A DNA stretch of 8,584 nucleotides from Clostridia bacterium (lineage in GTDB: Bacteria > Bacillota > Clostridia > Oscillospirales > CAG-272), in the NCBI GenBank assembly GCA_024404655.1, contig JAKSPR010000113.1:1-8584 (forward strand), given 5' to 3'. Shown piece after piece: positions 1 to 6,516 of the stretch; the stretch's first letter is position 1; every line of letters begins with the position of its first letter. Below the pieces are notes generated by a model. The model was not told where the DNA came from. It saw only the letters and a program-made list of their open reading frames with translations, and ran no database searches. A program made the translations under genes and the position numbers.

Positions 1-49
1 GGGTGGTGTGGGGGTTAATCTGAATAACATTTATCACATAATCTGGTGG

Positions 50-98
50 GGGAGAGGCAGGGAAACTTCGGCGTTTGAGATGGTTCCCTGCCTCTCCC
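50..98. repeat. Perfect inverted repeat with 15-bp arms
   Basis: The arm GGGAGAGGCAGGGAA (50-64) is exactly complementary to TTCCCTGCCTCTCCC (84-98), with a 19-nt loop between. Read on the plus strand it is followed by TTGCGATTTT, an interrupted T-rich tail, so it could end transcription of a plus-strand gene lying left of the window. Read on the minus strand it is followed by CCACC, with no U-tract, so it is a poor minus-strand terminator. It might also be a dispersed hairpin repeat. The pairing is certain; the role is not. Confidence 0.7.
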
Positions 99-156
99 TT
101 GCGATTTTACATCATGTTTATGATGAAACTTTTTTCATGTTTCGCTTCCATAACGC

Positions 157-188
157 AAAACAGCCGCCCCCGTAACCGGGGGCGGCTG
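157..188 (-). terminator. Strong intrinsic terminator after oppA
   Basis: On the minus strand the arm CAGCCGCCCCCG pairs perfectly over 12 bp with CGGGGGCGGCTG around a four-base loop (GTTA), followed directly by TTTTGCGTT. The hairpin begins about 20 nt beyond the oppA stop codon. The stem is almost all G-C, which is the classical form of a rho-independent terminator. Read on the plus strand the hairpin is followed by CACAATT, so it should work mainly for the minus strand and mark the end of the opp transcript. Confidence 0.9.
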
Positions 189-207
189 CACAATTCATTC
201 CAAAGAA

Positions 208-1983
208 TTACTTGTGAGTATACATGAAGTACTTGTAGCCAAGAGGATTGGAATAGAAGCCCTTGACATTGCTGTCGATCATGTAAAGGTCGGTGTAGAA
301 GTACAGCGGAACGATACAGCCGGTGGACATCAGCATATCTTCTGCAATGTGCATCAGCTGATAACGGACAGTATTGTCGGTGCAGGACTTGATGGTGGAG
401 ATCAGAACATCGTAGGTCTCAGCCCAGGTGCCGCCCTTGACATTGATGGAATAACCGAGGGAGGTCAGATCGAGATTGTACATAGCCAGATCCTTGTGAG
501 CACCTTTGCCGTACTGAACGTCATTGTTGCCGGAGGAAGTGGTCCACATGTCGAGGAAGCAGATCGGGTCGTTGTAGTCAGCAACCCAACCGTTGCGGGC
601 GATGGAGAAGTTGCCATCCTTACGAGTGTTAAGGAACGTTGCCCATTCCTGGTTCTCCAGCTGGACGTTGATACCGACAGCTGCCATAGCGGACTGCAGG
701 TACTCACCGATTGCCTTGTGGCCTTCGGAGGTGTTGTAGAGGTAGGTCAGAGACGGGAAGTCAGTGAACTTCTGGGTAGCTTCATCAAAGGTGTAGTACT
801 TCTTCAGAACTTCAACAGCCTTTGCGTAGTTGGATTCCACAGCCTTGGTGGAAACGTCATAGTAACCGTCGAAATCCTTGTTGCCGCCGGCAGTCTTGTA
901 GAACTGGGTGCCGTCGGGGTTGGTCATACCCATGGCAACGAAGGAGGAAGCGGGAACCTGACCACCCTGTGCGATTGCTTCGCAGATGTAGTTGCGGTCA
1001 TAGAGCAGACCGACTGCTTCGCGGATTTCTGCTCTTGCAGCTTCTGCTTCAGCACCGGTCAGCGTGCAGGATGCGGGGAGAATATCTTCGTTGACGTTCC
1101 AGCAGACATAGTAGGTACCGATCTGACCTGCAACGACGAATTCATTCTTGTACTGAGACTTGAGGGATGCGATTTCGTTGGTGGGAACATCGTCGATGAG
1201 CTGCCAGTCACCGTTCTTGAAGTTGGTGAGCATGTTGTTTGCATCATCGGAGAGGTAGAACTTGATTTCAGGCATCGTGATGGATGCTGCATCGTGGTAG
1301 TTCTCGTTCTTGGTTGCGGTGATGAGGGAGTTGTGATCCCATGCGGAGATGGTGTACGGACCGTTGCAGACATAGGTAGCTGCTTCGGTTGCCCAGCTTT
1401 CGTTTGCAACAACGTCAGCACGTACCGGGAAGTAGGTCGGGAATGCGAGAAGCTCGTTCCAGTATGCGACCGTGTTTGCAAGGGTGACAACGAGGGTCTT
1501 GTCGTCGGTTGCCTTGACATTCAGGGTGTTGTCGGCTTCTTCATTGTAGCCGTCAACGACCTCGAACATGTAGCCGTAGTCAGCACCGGTGGAAGCGGAA
1601 GCAGCGCGGTTCCATGCGAATGCGAAATCGCCTGCAGTAAGGGGCTGACCGTCGGACCATTTCAGGCCGTCTTTCAGGGTGTAGGTGTAGGTGACGGTGC
1701 CGTCAGCGTTGACAACACCTTCGGGGAGAGAAACTGCGCAGTCGGGAACGATCTCAAGATCGCCCTTTGCGTTCTGGGACCACTTTGCGAGACCGGAGAA
1801 GAAGTGGCAGAGGAGGGTTGCACCGTCAACTGCAGAGTTGAGGGCGGGGTCGATGGTATCGGGCTCGGAAGCCAGACACACAGCGAGGGAGCTGCCGGTG
1901 AAGTTGCTCTTGCTGGCACTGCCGCAGGAGACAAGGCCGAGGAGCATGACAGCAGCTAACAGAAATGCGAGGAGCTTTTTCAT
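208..1983 (-). CDS. oppA: Oligopeptide ABC transporter substrate-binding lipoprotein
   Basis: This encodes the extracytoplasmic receptor of the importer, which binds peptide and delivers it to the OppBC channel. The 591-aa protein starts with a lipoprotein signal: MKK, a hydrophobic run, then lipobox LVSC with the acylated Cys at residue 20. The family 5 solute-binding hallmark lies near residues 99-127 (LKDGLKWSDGQPLTAGDF), and a second conserved stretch, NGPYTISAW, near 207. Length suits OppA/DppA proteins. An upstream in-frame ATG at 2001 has no ribosome binding site; AAAGGA lies 9 nt before the ATG at 1983, so I use that one. It is the last gene of the operon, 104 nt after oppF, and is followed by a strong terminator. 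The family is clear, but whether it prefers di- or oligopeptides cannot be read from sequence alone. Confidence 0.93.
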   Translation of the reverse strand: MKKLLAFLLAAVMLLGLVSCGSASKSNFTGSSLAVCLASEPDTIDPALNSAVDGATLLCHFFSGLAKWSQNAKGDLEIVPDCAVSLPEGVVNADGTVTYTYTLKDGLKWSDGQPLTAGDFAFAWNRAASASTGADYGYMFEVVDGYNEEADNTLNVKATDDKTLVVTLANTVAYWNELLAFPTYFPVRADVVANESWATEAATYVCNGPYTISAWDHNSLITATKNENYHDAASITMPEIKFYLSDDANNMLTNFKNGDWQLIDDVPTNEIASLKSQYKNEFVVAGQIGTYYVCWNVNEDILPASCTLTGAEAEAARAEIREAVGLLYDRNYICEAIAQGGQVPASSFVAMGMTNPDGTQFYKTAGGNKDFDGYYDVSTKAVESNYAKAVEVLKKYYTFDEATQKFTDFPSLTYLYNTSEGHKAIGEYLQSAMAAVGINVQLENQEWATFLNTRKDGNFSIARNGWVADYNDPICFLDMWTTSSGNNDVQYGKGAHKDLAMYNLDLTSLGYSINVKGGTWAETYDVLISTIKSCTDNTVRYQLMHIAEDMLMSTGCIVPLYFYTDLYMIDSNVKGFYSNPLGYKYFMYTHK

Positions 1984-2027
1984 GTTTTGTGTTCCTTTCA
2001 TAGATTTGATTTGGAATATTTATCAAG

Positions 2028-2056
2028 CAATGCGCATCGCTTCCGTCCGCGCATTG
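2028..2056 (-). repeat. Intercistronic hairpin between oppF and oppA
   Basis: The arms CAATGCGC (2028-2035) and GCGCATTG (2049-2056) are perfectly complementary around a 13-nt loop. On the transcribed minus strand the hairpin is followed by CTTGATAAATATT, not a U-tract, so it is not a typical terminator. A second, short palindrome AAAAGGGGCCTTTT lies at 2069-2082, just past the oppF stop. Hairpins before the binding-protein gene of an ABC operon commonly mark RNA processing or 3'-end protection, which would allow OppA to be made in excess over the membrane parts. That role is inferred. Confidence 0.55.
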
Positions 2057-2087
2057 ATGAGCGGAATTAAAAGGGGCCTTTTGTTGT

Positions 2088-3074
2088 TCAGCCGATCTCT
2101 TTGACGCGGTGGCAGGCCACGAAATGACCTTTTTCCACTTCTTCAAAGGGCGGCATGGAGGCCGCACACTGCTCTGTCGCATAGGGACAGCGGGTGCGGA
2201 AAGGACAGCCGGAGGGAGCGTTCAGAGGGCTGGGGATATCGCCCGACAGGACAATACGCTTGTTGGCCCGCGCAATTTTAGGATCCGGCACGGGAACCGC
2301 AGAGAGCAGAGACCGGGAATAGGGATGCAGCGGATGATCGTAGATTTCCCCGGCGTCCGCCAGCTCTACCATCTTGCCGAGATACATGACGGCGATGCGG
2401 TCACTGATGTGCCGCACGACCAGAAGGTCATGGGCGATGAACAGATAGGTCAGACCCAGCTTGTCCTGGAGCTCGTCCAGCATGTTGATGACCTGCGCCT
2501 GAATGGAAACGTCAAGGGCGGAGACAGGCTCGTCACAGACGATGAATTCCGGATTGACTGCCAGCGCACGGGCAATGCCGATACGCTGTCTCTGACCGCC
2601 GGAGAACTCATGAGCGTAGCGGGAAGCATGCTCACTGTTCAGACCGACATGACCCATCAGTTCCAGAATCCGCTCCATACGGGCAGCCTTATCGGGGTAC
2701 ATCTTATGAATGTCAAGAGGCTCACCGATGATATCGGAAACCGTCATACGGGGGTTCAGCGAGGAATATGGGTCCTGGAAGACCATCGTTGCCTTCTTGC
2801 GGAATTCTTTGATATCCGCTTTGGTTTCCAGCGGCTTGCCATCGTAGATGATCTTGCCGCCGGTGGGCTTATAAAGGTGAAGCAGAGTTCTTCCTACCGT
2901 TGTCTTGCCGCAGCCGGATTCACCGACCAGGCCCAGCGTTTCACCGCGTTTGATGGTAAAGGAGACGTCATCCACGGCTTTCAGGGGCTTGGTGCGGAAG
3001 CCGCCGACGTTGACATTGAAGTACTCTTTCAGATGCTGTACTTCCACAAGGGGCGTATTTTTCTTCTCATCCAT
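2088..3074 (-). CDS. oppF: Oligopeptide ABC transporter ATP-binding protein OppF
   Basis: One of the two cytoplasmic ATPases that drive peptide import, working as a heterodimer with OppD. The 328-aa protein shows Walker A GESGCGKT (51-58), the Q-loop Gln at 100 in VFQDP, signature FSGGQRQR (157-164), Walker B FIVCDEP (177-183, catalytic Glu182) and the switch His215 in AHD. The C-terminal oligopeptide-transporter extension has the motif GCPFRTRC, with cysteines at 290, 296, 303 and 321. Related OppD/DppD-type proteins carry a four-Cys iron-sulphur site in this region, so one is possible here. The gene starts 6 nt after the oppD stop; AAAGGAG lies inside the end of oppD, 11 nt before the ATG, which favours coupled translation. 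OppF rather than OppD is judged from gene order and from the YFNV start common in OppF. Family certain. Confidence 0.95.
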   Translation of the reverse strand: MDEKKNTPLVEVQHLKEYFNVNVGGFRTKPLKAVDDVSFTIKRGETLGLVGESGCGKTTVGRTLLHLYKPTGGKIIYDGKPLETKADIKEFRKKATMVFQDPYSSLNPRMTVSDIIGEPLDIHKMYPDKAARMERILELMGHVGLNSEHASRYAHEFSGGQRQRIGIARALAVNPEFIVCDEPVSALDVSIQAQVINMLDELQDKLGLTYLFIAHDLLVVRHISDRIAVMYLGKMVELADAGEIYDHPLHPYSRSLLSAVPVPDPKIARANKRIVLSGDIPSPLNAPSGCPFRTRCPYATEQCAASMPPFEEVEKGHFVACHRVKEIG

Positions 3075-3080
3075 GATCCG

Positions 3081-4163
3081 TTACGCTCCTTTCGTCTCGT
3101 CTGTTTTGCTTTCGGCGGGTGCTTCTGCCGCCGTGAAATCGTCTGCTTCAAAGGACAGGATGCCGTCTTCACCGATCCTGATGGCGCCGCTGTCCAGCGC
3201 TTCCCTGGTGTTCATCCAGCAGGCAGTCTGATGACAGTCGTTGATCTCAATTCGGACCGGCTTCTCCCGGATGCAGATGCGCATTGCGCCGTCGCAGCGG
3301 GGAGCGAAGGGACAGCCCTTCGGCATATTCAGAAGGTCGATGGGCGTACCCGTGATGGGCTGCAGTCTGGTTCCCGCCGTATTCGCCGTGGGAATGGAAC
3401 GCAGAAGACCTTTCGTGTATTCGTGCTTGGGATTATAGAAGATCTCGTCCGCCGTACCCTGCTCACAGATGGAGCCTGCATACATGACGATGACTTCGTC
3501 GCACATCTGGGCAACGACGCCGAGGTCGTGGGTGATCATGATGATCGCCATACCCAATTCTTCCTGTAAAGAACGCATCAGATCAAGGATCTGTGCCTGA
3601 ATGGTAACGTCCAGTGCCGTGGTGGGCTCATCCGCGATGAGGATATCCGGCTCGCAGGCAAGGGCCATAGCGATCATGACACGCTGCCGCATACCGCCGG
3701 AGAACTCAAAGGGGTACTGCTTCATGCGGCGTTCCGGTTCGTTGACGTTGACCAGACGCAGCATTTCAACGGCTCTGTCCCACGCTTCCTTTTTGTTCCG
3801 TCCCGTATGAAGGGTGATCGCTTCCATCAGCTGATGACCGATGGTATAGGTGGGATTGAGGGAGGTCATCGGGTCCTGAAAAATGATGGAAATCTTGTTT
3901 CCGCGGATACCGCGCATGACTTTTTCGCCGGAGTTCACAAGCTCCTGTCCGTTATATAAGATGGAGCCGGAAACGATCTTACCGGTAGCGGCAAGAATCT
4001 GCATGATGGAATAAGCCGTCACGGATTTGCCGGAGCCGGATTCACCGACGATGCCGAGAATTTTTCCGTGATCCAGATTGAAGGATACGCCGTTGACGGC
4101 GCGGACCTCACCTGCATCCGTAAAGAAGGAGGTATGTAGATCTTTGACTTCAAGAAGTGCCAT
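3081..4163 (-). CDS. oppD: Oligopeptide ABC transporter ATP-binding protein OppD
   Basis: The second ATPase of the importer, paired with OppF under the OppBC channel. From the ATG at 4163 the protein is 360 aa, with Walker A GESGSGKS (40-47), Q-loop Gln96, signature FSGGMRQR (154-161), Walker B ILIADEP (174-180, Glu179) and switch His212 in THD. The C-terminal extension carries GCPFAPRC, with cysteines at 284, 290, 297, 310 and 315, the region that holds a [4Fe-4S] cluster in some relatives. The reading frame is open upstream to 4229, but that part would overlap oppC and encodes nothing family-like. AAGGGGG lies 8 nt before the chosen ATG, and MALLEVKDL is a normal family start. The gap to oppC is 19 nt. 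The last ~25 residues are rich in Ala, Glu and Asp and are probably a flexible tail. Confidence 0.95.
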   Translation of the reverse strand: MALLEVKDLHTSFFTDAGEVRAVNGVSFNLDHGKILGIVGESGSGKSVTAYSIMQILAATGKIVSGSILYNGQELVNSGEKVMRGIRGNKISIIFQDPMTSLNPTYTIGHQLMEAITLHTGRNKKEAWDRAVEMLRLVNVNEPERRMKQYPFEFSGGMRQRVMIAMALACEPDILIADEPTTALDVTIQAQILDLMRSLQEELGMAIIMITHDLGVVAQMCDEVIVMYAGSICEQGTADEIFYNPKHEYTKGLLRSIPTANTAGTRLQPITGTPIDLLNMPKGCPFAPRCDGAMRICIREKPVRIEINDCHQTACWMNTREALDSGAIRIGEDGILSFEADDFTAAEAPAESKTDETKGA

Positions 4164-4182
4164 GATTGTTTCCCCCTTCCGA

Positions 4183-5244
4183 TCAACCGTTGAGCTTGGG
4201 GTCAAAGGCGTCGCGCAGACCGTCACCAAACAGGTTCAGGGAAAGCACGATCAGCGAAATGACCACAGCAGGAATGACAAGACGATAAGGATAGGAGCTG
4301 ATGCCGTTCAGCGCATCGGACGCAAGAGAACCCAGTGACGGCATGGGCGCGTTGACGCCGAGACCGAGGAAGGAAAGATAACTCTCGGTAAAGATTGCAT
4401 TGGGAATCTGCAGAGCGGTGGAAATGATGACCACGCTGATACAGTTGGGAAGCAGGTGCTTTGTGATGATCCATCCGCCGCCGGCGCCGCCCGCACGGGC
4501 TGCGAGGACATATTCCTGCTCCCGCAGGGAGAGGATCTGACCGCGGATCAGACGGGACATGGAGACCCAGTAAAGAATCGCAAAGACGATGAACAGACTG
4601 ATGATGTTAGAGCCGATCTTTGCCAGCACCGTACCTTCGATCAGCTTTTCAAGACTGGATTGTTTGAGCACCGCTGCCAGAAGAATGACCATCAGGGTAT
4701 CCGGCAGGGAGTAAATGATATCGACAATGCGCATGATGATCAGATCCACCACGCCGCCGCAGTAGCCCGCGACGGAACCGATGGTCAGACCGATGACAAG
4801 GACGATCAGGCTGGCAAAGAAGCCAACCGCCAGAGAAATGCGCGTACCGTAGACCACACGGATGAAGTAGTCACGCCCCTGGGCATCCGTTCCGAAGACG
4901 TGGGGGAAGATGTGCTCACCCTCTTTGATCCGCATCTGTTCGGTGTAACCATAGGTAAAGGGTTTCAGATTGTTATAGGAGGCATCGACCGGCTTACCGG
5001 GGGTGATGCCCAGCATGGTATCATAAGCGTAGGGCCAGAACAGCGGGAGCAGAATGGCCGACAGGGTGACAATGACGATGATCCAGAAGGAGACCAGTGC
5101 CACCTTGTTCTTGCGCAGACGCTTGAGACCGTCCCGGAAGAACGTGGAGGACGGGCGCATCTTGACCATGTACGCCTTGTCTTCCGCTGAAGCAGGCAGG
5201 AAATCATCCATATCCACATGGAGGGAAAAAATTCTCTTCGGCAT
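4183..5244 (-). CDS. oppC: Oligopeptide ABC transporter permease OppC
   Basis: One half of the membrane channel. The 353-aa protein has a cytoplasmic N-terminus, a first membrane segment (about 50-70) and a long external loop. Next come the family motif FGTDAQGRDYFIRVVYGTR (117-135), several more membrane segments, the EAA coupling loop (about 244-273) that docks on the ATPases, and the ending NLFGDGLRDAFDPKL (337-351) typical of OppC/DppC. Start choice: an ATG at 5253 lies only 1 nt after the AAGGAGG box, too close for normal initiation, while the in-frame ATG at 5244 is 10 nt away and is preferred; the difference is three residues. The ribosome binding site overlaps the oppB stop (TAAGGAGG), suggesting coupled translation. 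Unusually, the EAA loop reads ARAGGAGGGW, where relatives normally have one conserved Gly followed by mixed residues. Confidence 0.94.
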   Translation of the reverse strand: MPKRIFSLHVDMDDFLPASAEDKAYMVKMRPSSTFFRDGLKRLRKNKVALVSFWIIVIVTLSAILLPLFWPYAYDTMLGITPGKPVDASYNNLKPFTYGYTEQMRIKEGEHIFPHVFGTDAQGRDYFIRVVYGTRISLAVGFFASLIVLVIGLTIGSVAGYCGGVVDLIIMRIVDIIYSLPDTLMVILLAAVLKQSSLEKLIEGTVLAKIGSNIISLFIVFAILYWVSMSRLIRGQILSLREQEYVLAARAGGAGGGWIITKHLLPNCISVVIISTALQIPNAIFTESYLSFLGLGVNAPMPSLGSLASDALNGISSYPYRLVIPAVVISLIVLSLNLFGDGLRDAFDPKLNG

Positions 5245-5259
5245 AGGTGACATTCCTCC

Positions 5260-6189
5260 TTATTCCAGATTGATACGCGGGTCAACGACTTTATAAAGGA
5301 TATCGCTGACCAGGTTCATGACGACAATGAGGACCGCGAGCACGATGGTGGTACCCATGATCATGGGATAATCACGGCCCGTGATGCTGTTGACGAAGGC
5401 GCGTCCGATACCGGGAACCGCGAAGATCTGCTCAACGACCAGAGAACCGGTGACGATGTAGGCAAGCATCGGACCGAAATAGGTGATGACCGGGATGAGG
5501 GAGTTTTTCAGCGCGTGACCGAAAATGATGCGGATGGGAGAAACGCCCTTCGCACGCGCCGCGCGGATATACTCCTGACCGAGGACGTCCAGCATGGAAG
5601 ACCGGGTCAGTCGGGTGATATAGGCCATCGGAGACAGGGACAGGGTGATGATCGGCAGAACCAGACCTGCAGCGGTCGAGCCGTTTGCCGGCAGGACCAT
5701 CAGCTTGATGGCGAACAGGATCAGCAGAAGCGATCCCATAATGAAGGAGGGCATGGAGACAAAAGCCGTGGTGATGACCATGATGATCTTATCGATCAGA
5801 CGGTTTCTGCGCAGCGCTGCAACCGCACCCAGAACGATGCCGGTCACAAGGGCAATGGCCGCCGCGATCAGACCCAGCTTTGCCGAGGTCCTCATACCGT
5901 CGATGATGATGTCCATGACCTCACGTCCGCGCTGTTTTAAGGAAGGTCCGAAATCAAGGTGGAACACGACGTCTTTCAGATAGGTGGTGTACTGCTCCAT
6001 GAGGGGCTTGTCAAGACCGTATTTGGCCTCCAGCGCTGCCTGCGCCGCTTCGGAGATGGCTTTTTCGCCCATGAACGGACCGCCGGGCACCGCGCGCATA
6101 ACGAAGAAGGTAACGGTGATGACGACCCATACCGTGAGTATCGCCAGCAGGATGCGCTTGAAAATGTAGATGAGGGTTTTGGTATTCAT
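5260..6189 (-). CDS. oppB: Oligopeptide ABC transporter permease OppB
   Basis: The other half of the peptide channel and the first recognised gene of the operon. The 309-aa protein begins with the first membrane segment (about 9-31), then the motif PGGPF (35-39) and a large external loop with KYGLDKPLMEQY (56-67). Five further hydrophobic segments follow (about 103-126, 135-160, 175-195, 233-254, 279-298). The EAA loop (about 206-236, EYIRAARAKGVSP) contacts the ATPases, and the C-terminus ends with the family-typical VDPRI. Length matches OppB/DppB/AppB. The ribosome binding site is AAAGGA, 11 nt before the ATG, a slightly wide spacing. The start codon overlaps, as ATGA, the stop of a possible 35-codon leader frame. 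OppB and DppB cannot be separated with confidence by sequence reading alone. Confidence 0.95.
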   Translation of the reverse strand: MNTKTLIYIFKRILLAILTVWVVITVTFFVMRAVPGGPFMGEKAISEAAQAALEAKYGLDKPLMEQYTTYLKDVVFHLDFGPSLKQRGREVMDIIIDGMRTSAKLGLIAAAIALVTGIVLGAVAALRRNRLIDKIIMVITTAFVSMPSFIMGSLLLILFAIKLMVLPANGSTAAGLVLPIITLSLSPMAYITRLTRSSMLDVLGQEYIRAARAKGVSPIRIIFGHALKNSLIPVITYFGPMLAYIVTGSLVVEQIFAVPGIGRAFVNSITGRDYPMIMGTTIVLAVLIVVMNLVSDILYKVVDPRINLE

Positions 6190-6293
6190 CCGTTTGCTGT
6201 TCCTTTCCTGTATTTGGGAACCGCCGCGCCTGTGCCGGTGCCTCCCATGATCGCCAGGGTCTGATATCCGGACGGGGGTTTTGTCTTTCCCAT
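6186..6293 (-). CDS. Possible leader peptide upstream of oppB (35 aa)
   Basis: A small open frame lies wholly within the untranslated leader of the opp transcript. It starts MGKTKPPSGYQTLAI, is rich in Gly, Thr and Lys, and ends with its TGA overlapping the oppB ATG (ATGA, 4-nt overlap), the arrangement typical of coupled genes. The only purine-rich box, AAGGA (6296-6300), ends just 2 nt before its ATG, which is too close for efficient initiation; this argues against strong translation. I recognise no family, no membrane segment and no run of one amino acid as in attenuation leaders. It could be a regulatory upstream reading frame or a chance open frame. Confidence 0.25.
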   Translation of the reverse strand: MGKTKPPSGYQTLAIMGGTGTGAAVPKYRKGTANG

Positions 6294-6339
6294 CGTCCTT
6301 ATTTCAAAAAGGGATCAGATATCGATTTATATCTTTATT

Positions 6340-6368
6340 ATGATAGCATATTATCGAGATTTTGTCCA
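6340..6368 (-). promoter_or_regulatory. Sigma-A type promoter for the opp operon
   Basis: On the minus strand, TGGACA (6363-6368) matches the -35 consensus TTGACA at five of six positions. It is separated by exactly 17 nt from TATCAT (6340-6345), which is preceded by TG one base away, an extended -10. Transcription would start near 6333, giving a leader of about 140 nt before oppB. GATAT and ATATC form a short inverted repeat (6318-6333) at the predicted start. Lying downstream of the patatin terminator and upstream of oppB, it is the obvious promoter for the five-gene operon. Confidence 0.75.
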
Positions 6369-6374
6369 GTAGAT

Positions 6375-6410
6375 TTCCGAAAAAAATCCAATCCCCCCGG
6401 ATTTTCGGAA
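6375..6410. repeat. Imperfect inverted repeat upstream of the opp promoter
   Basis: On the plus strand TTCCGAAAAAAATCC (6375-6389) can pair with GGATTTTCGGAA (6399-6410) over 12 positions if three A residues bulge out. It lies directly upstream of the opp -35 element, at about -42 to -77, where regulators often bind. On the minus strand it has no U-tract after it. Within it, 6400-6414 (GATTTTCGGAACTTT) matches the Firmicute CodY consensus AATTTTCWGAAAATT at 11 of 15 positions by my hand alignment. This is suggestive only, since AT-rich DNA gives such matches by chance. The octamer CCCCCCGG occurs at 6393-6400 and again at 6425-6432. Confidence 0.4.
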
Positions 6411-6443
6411 CTTTTTGACAAAAGCCCCCCGGGAAAACAACCG

Positions 6444-6478
6444 AAAAAAACATCGCGGCTGTTGATAACCACGATGTT
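6444..6478 (-). terminator. Intrinsic terminator after the patatin gene
   Basis: Read on the minus strand, AACATCGTGGT pairs with GCCGCGATGTT over 11 bp, two of them G-U wobbles, around an 8-nt loop. The stem runs into seven consecutive T residues, two of which belong to it. On the plus strand the wobbles become A-C mismatches, so the signal is direction-specific. It begins 38 nt beyond the patatin stop codon and about 75 nt before the opp promoter, so it should separate patatin transcription from the opp operon. Confidence 0.85.
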
Positions 6479-6516
6479 CGTTTCTTTCGTTTATAAAGTA
6501 TTTCTGCAGCGGCTTC

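Noticed and set aside
2..175. Open plus-strand frame of 57 codons at the left edge
   Set aside because: It runs through the 15-bp inverted repeat and the oppA terminator, has no start signal, and gives a protein with no family character; chance openness is likely.
214..1959. 581-codon open frame on the plus strand opposite oppA
   Set aside because: It mirrors oppA and arises from its codon bias. The protein is a low-complexity Val/Gly/Cys-rich sequence with no recognisable motif, and I see no ribosome binding site or promoter.
1984..2027. Weak internal promoter for oppA (TTGATA, 18 nt, TATGAA on the minus strand)
   Set aside because: The -10 is poor and transcription would start almost at the ribosome binding site; not strong enough to list as a feature.
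2109..3569. 486-codon plus-strand frame opposite oppF and oppD
   Set aside because: It spans two clear ATPase genes and their junction on the other strand and shows no domain of its own; a codon-use shadow.
4164..4229. N-terminal extension of oppD to the ATG at 4229
   Set aside because: It overlaps the end of oppC, lacks a ribosome binding site and adds residues not seen in the family.
6190..6333. Riboswitch or T-box in the opp leader
   Set aside because: I looked for a conserved T-box antiterminator sequence, a terminator hairpin with a U-tract, or a known aptamer core and found none.
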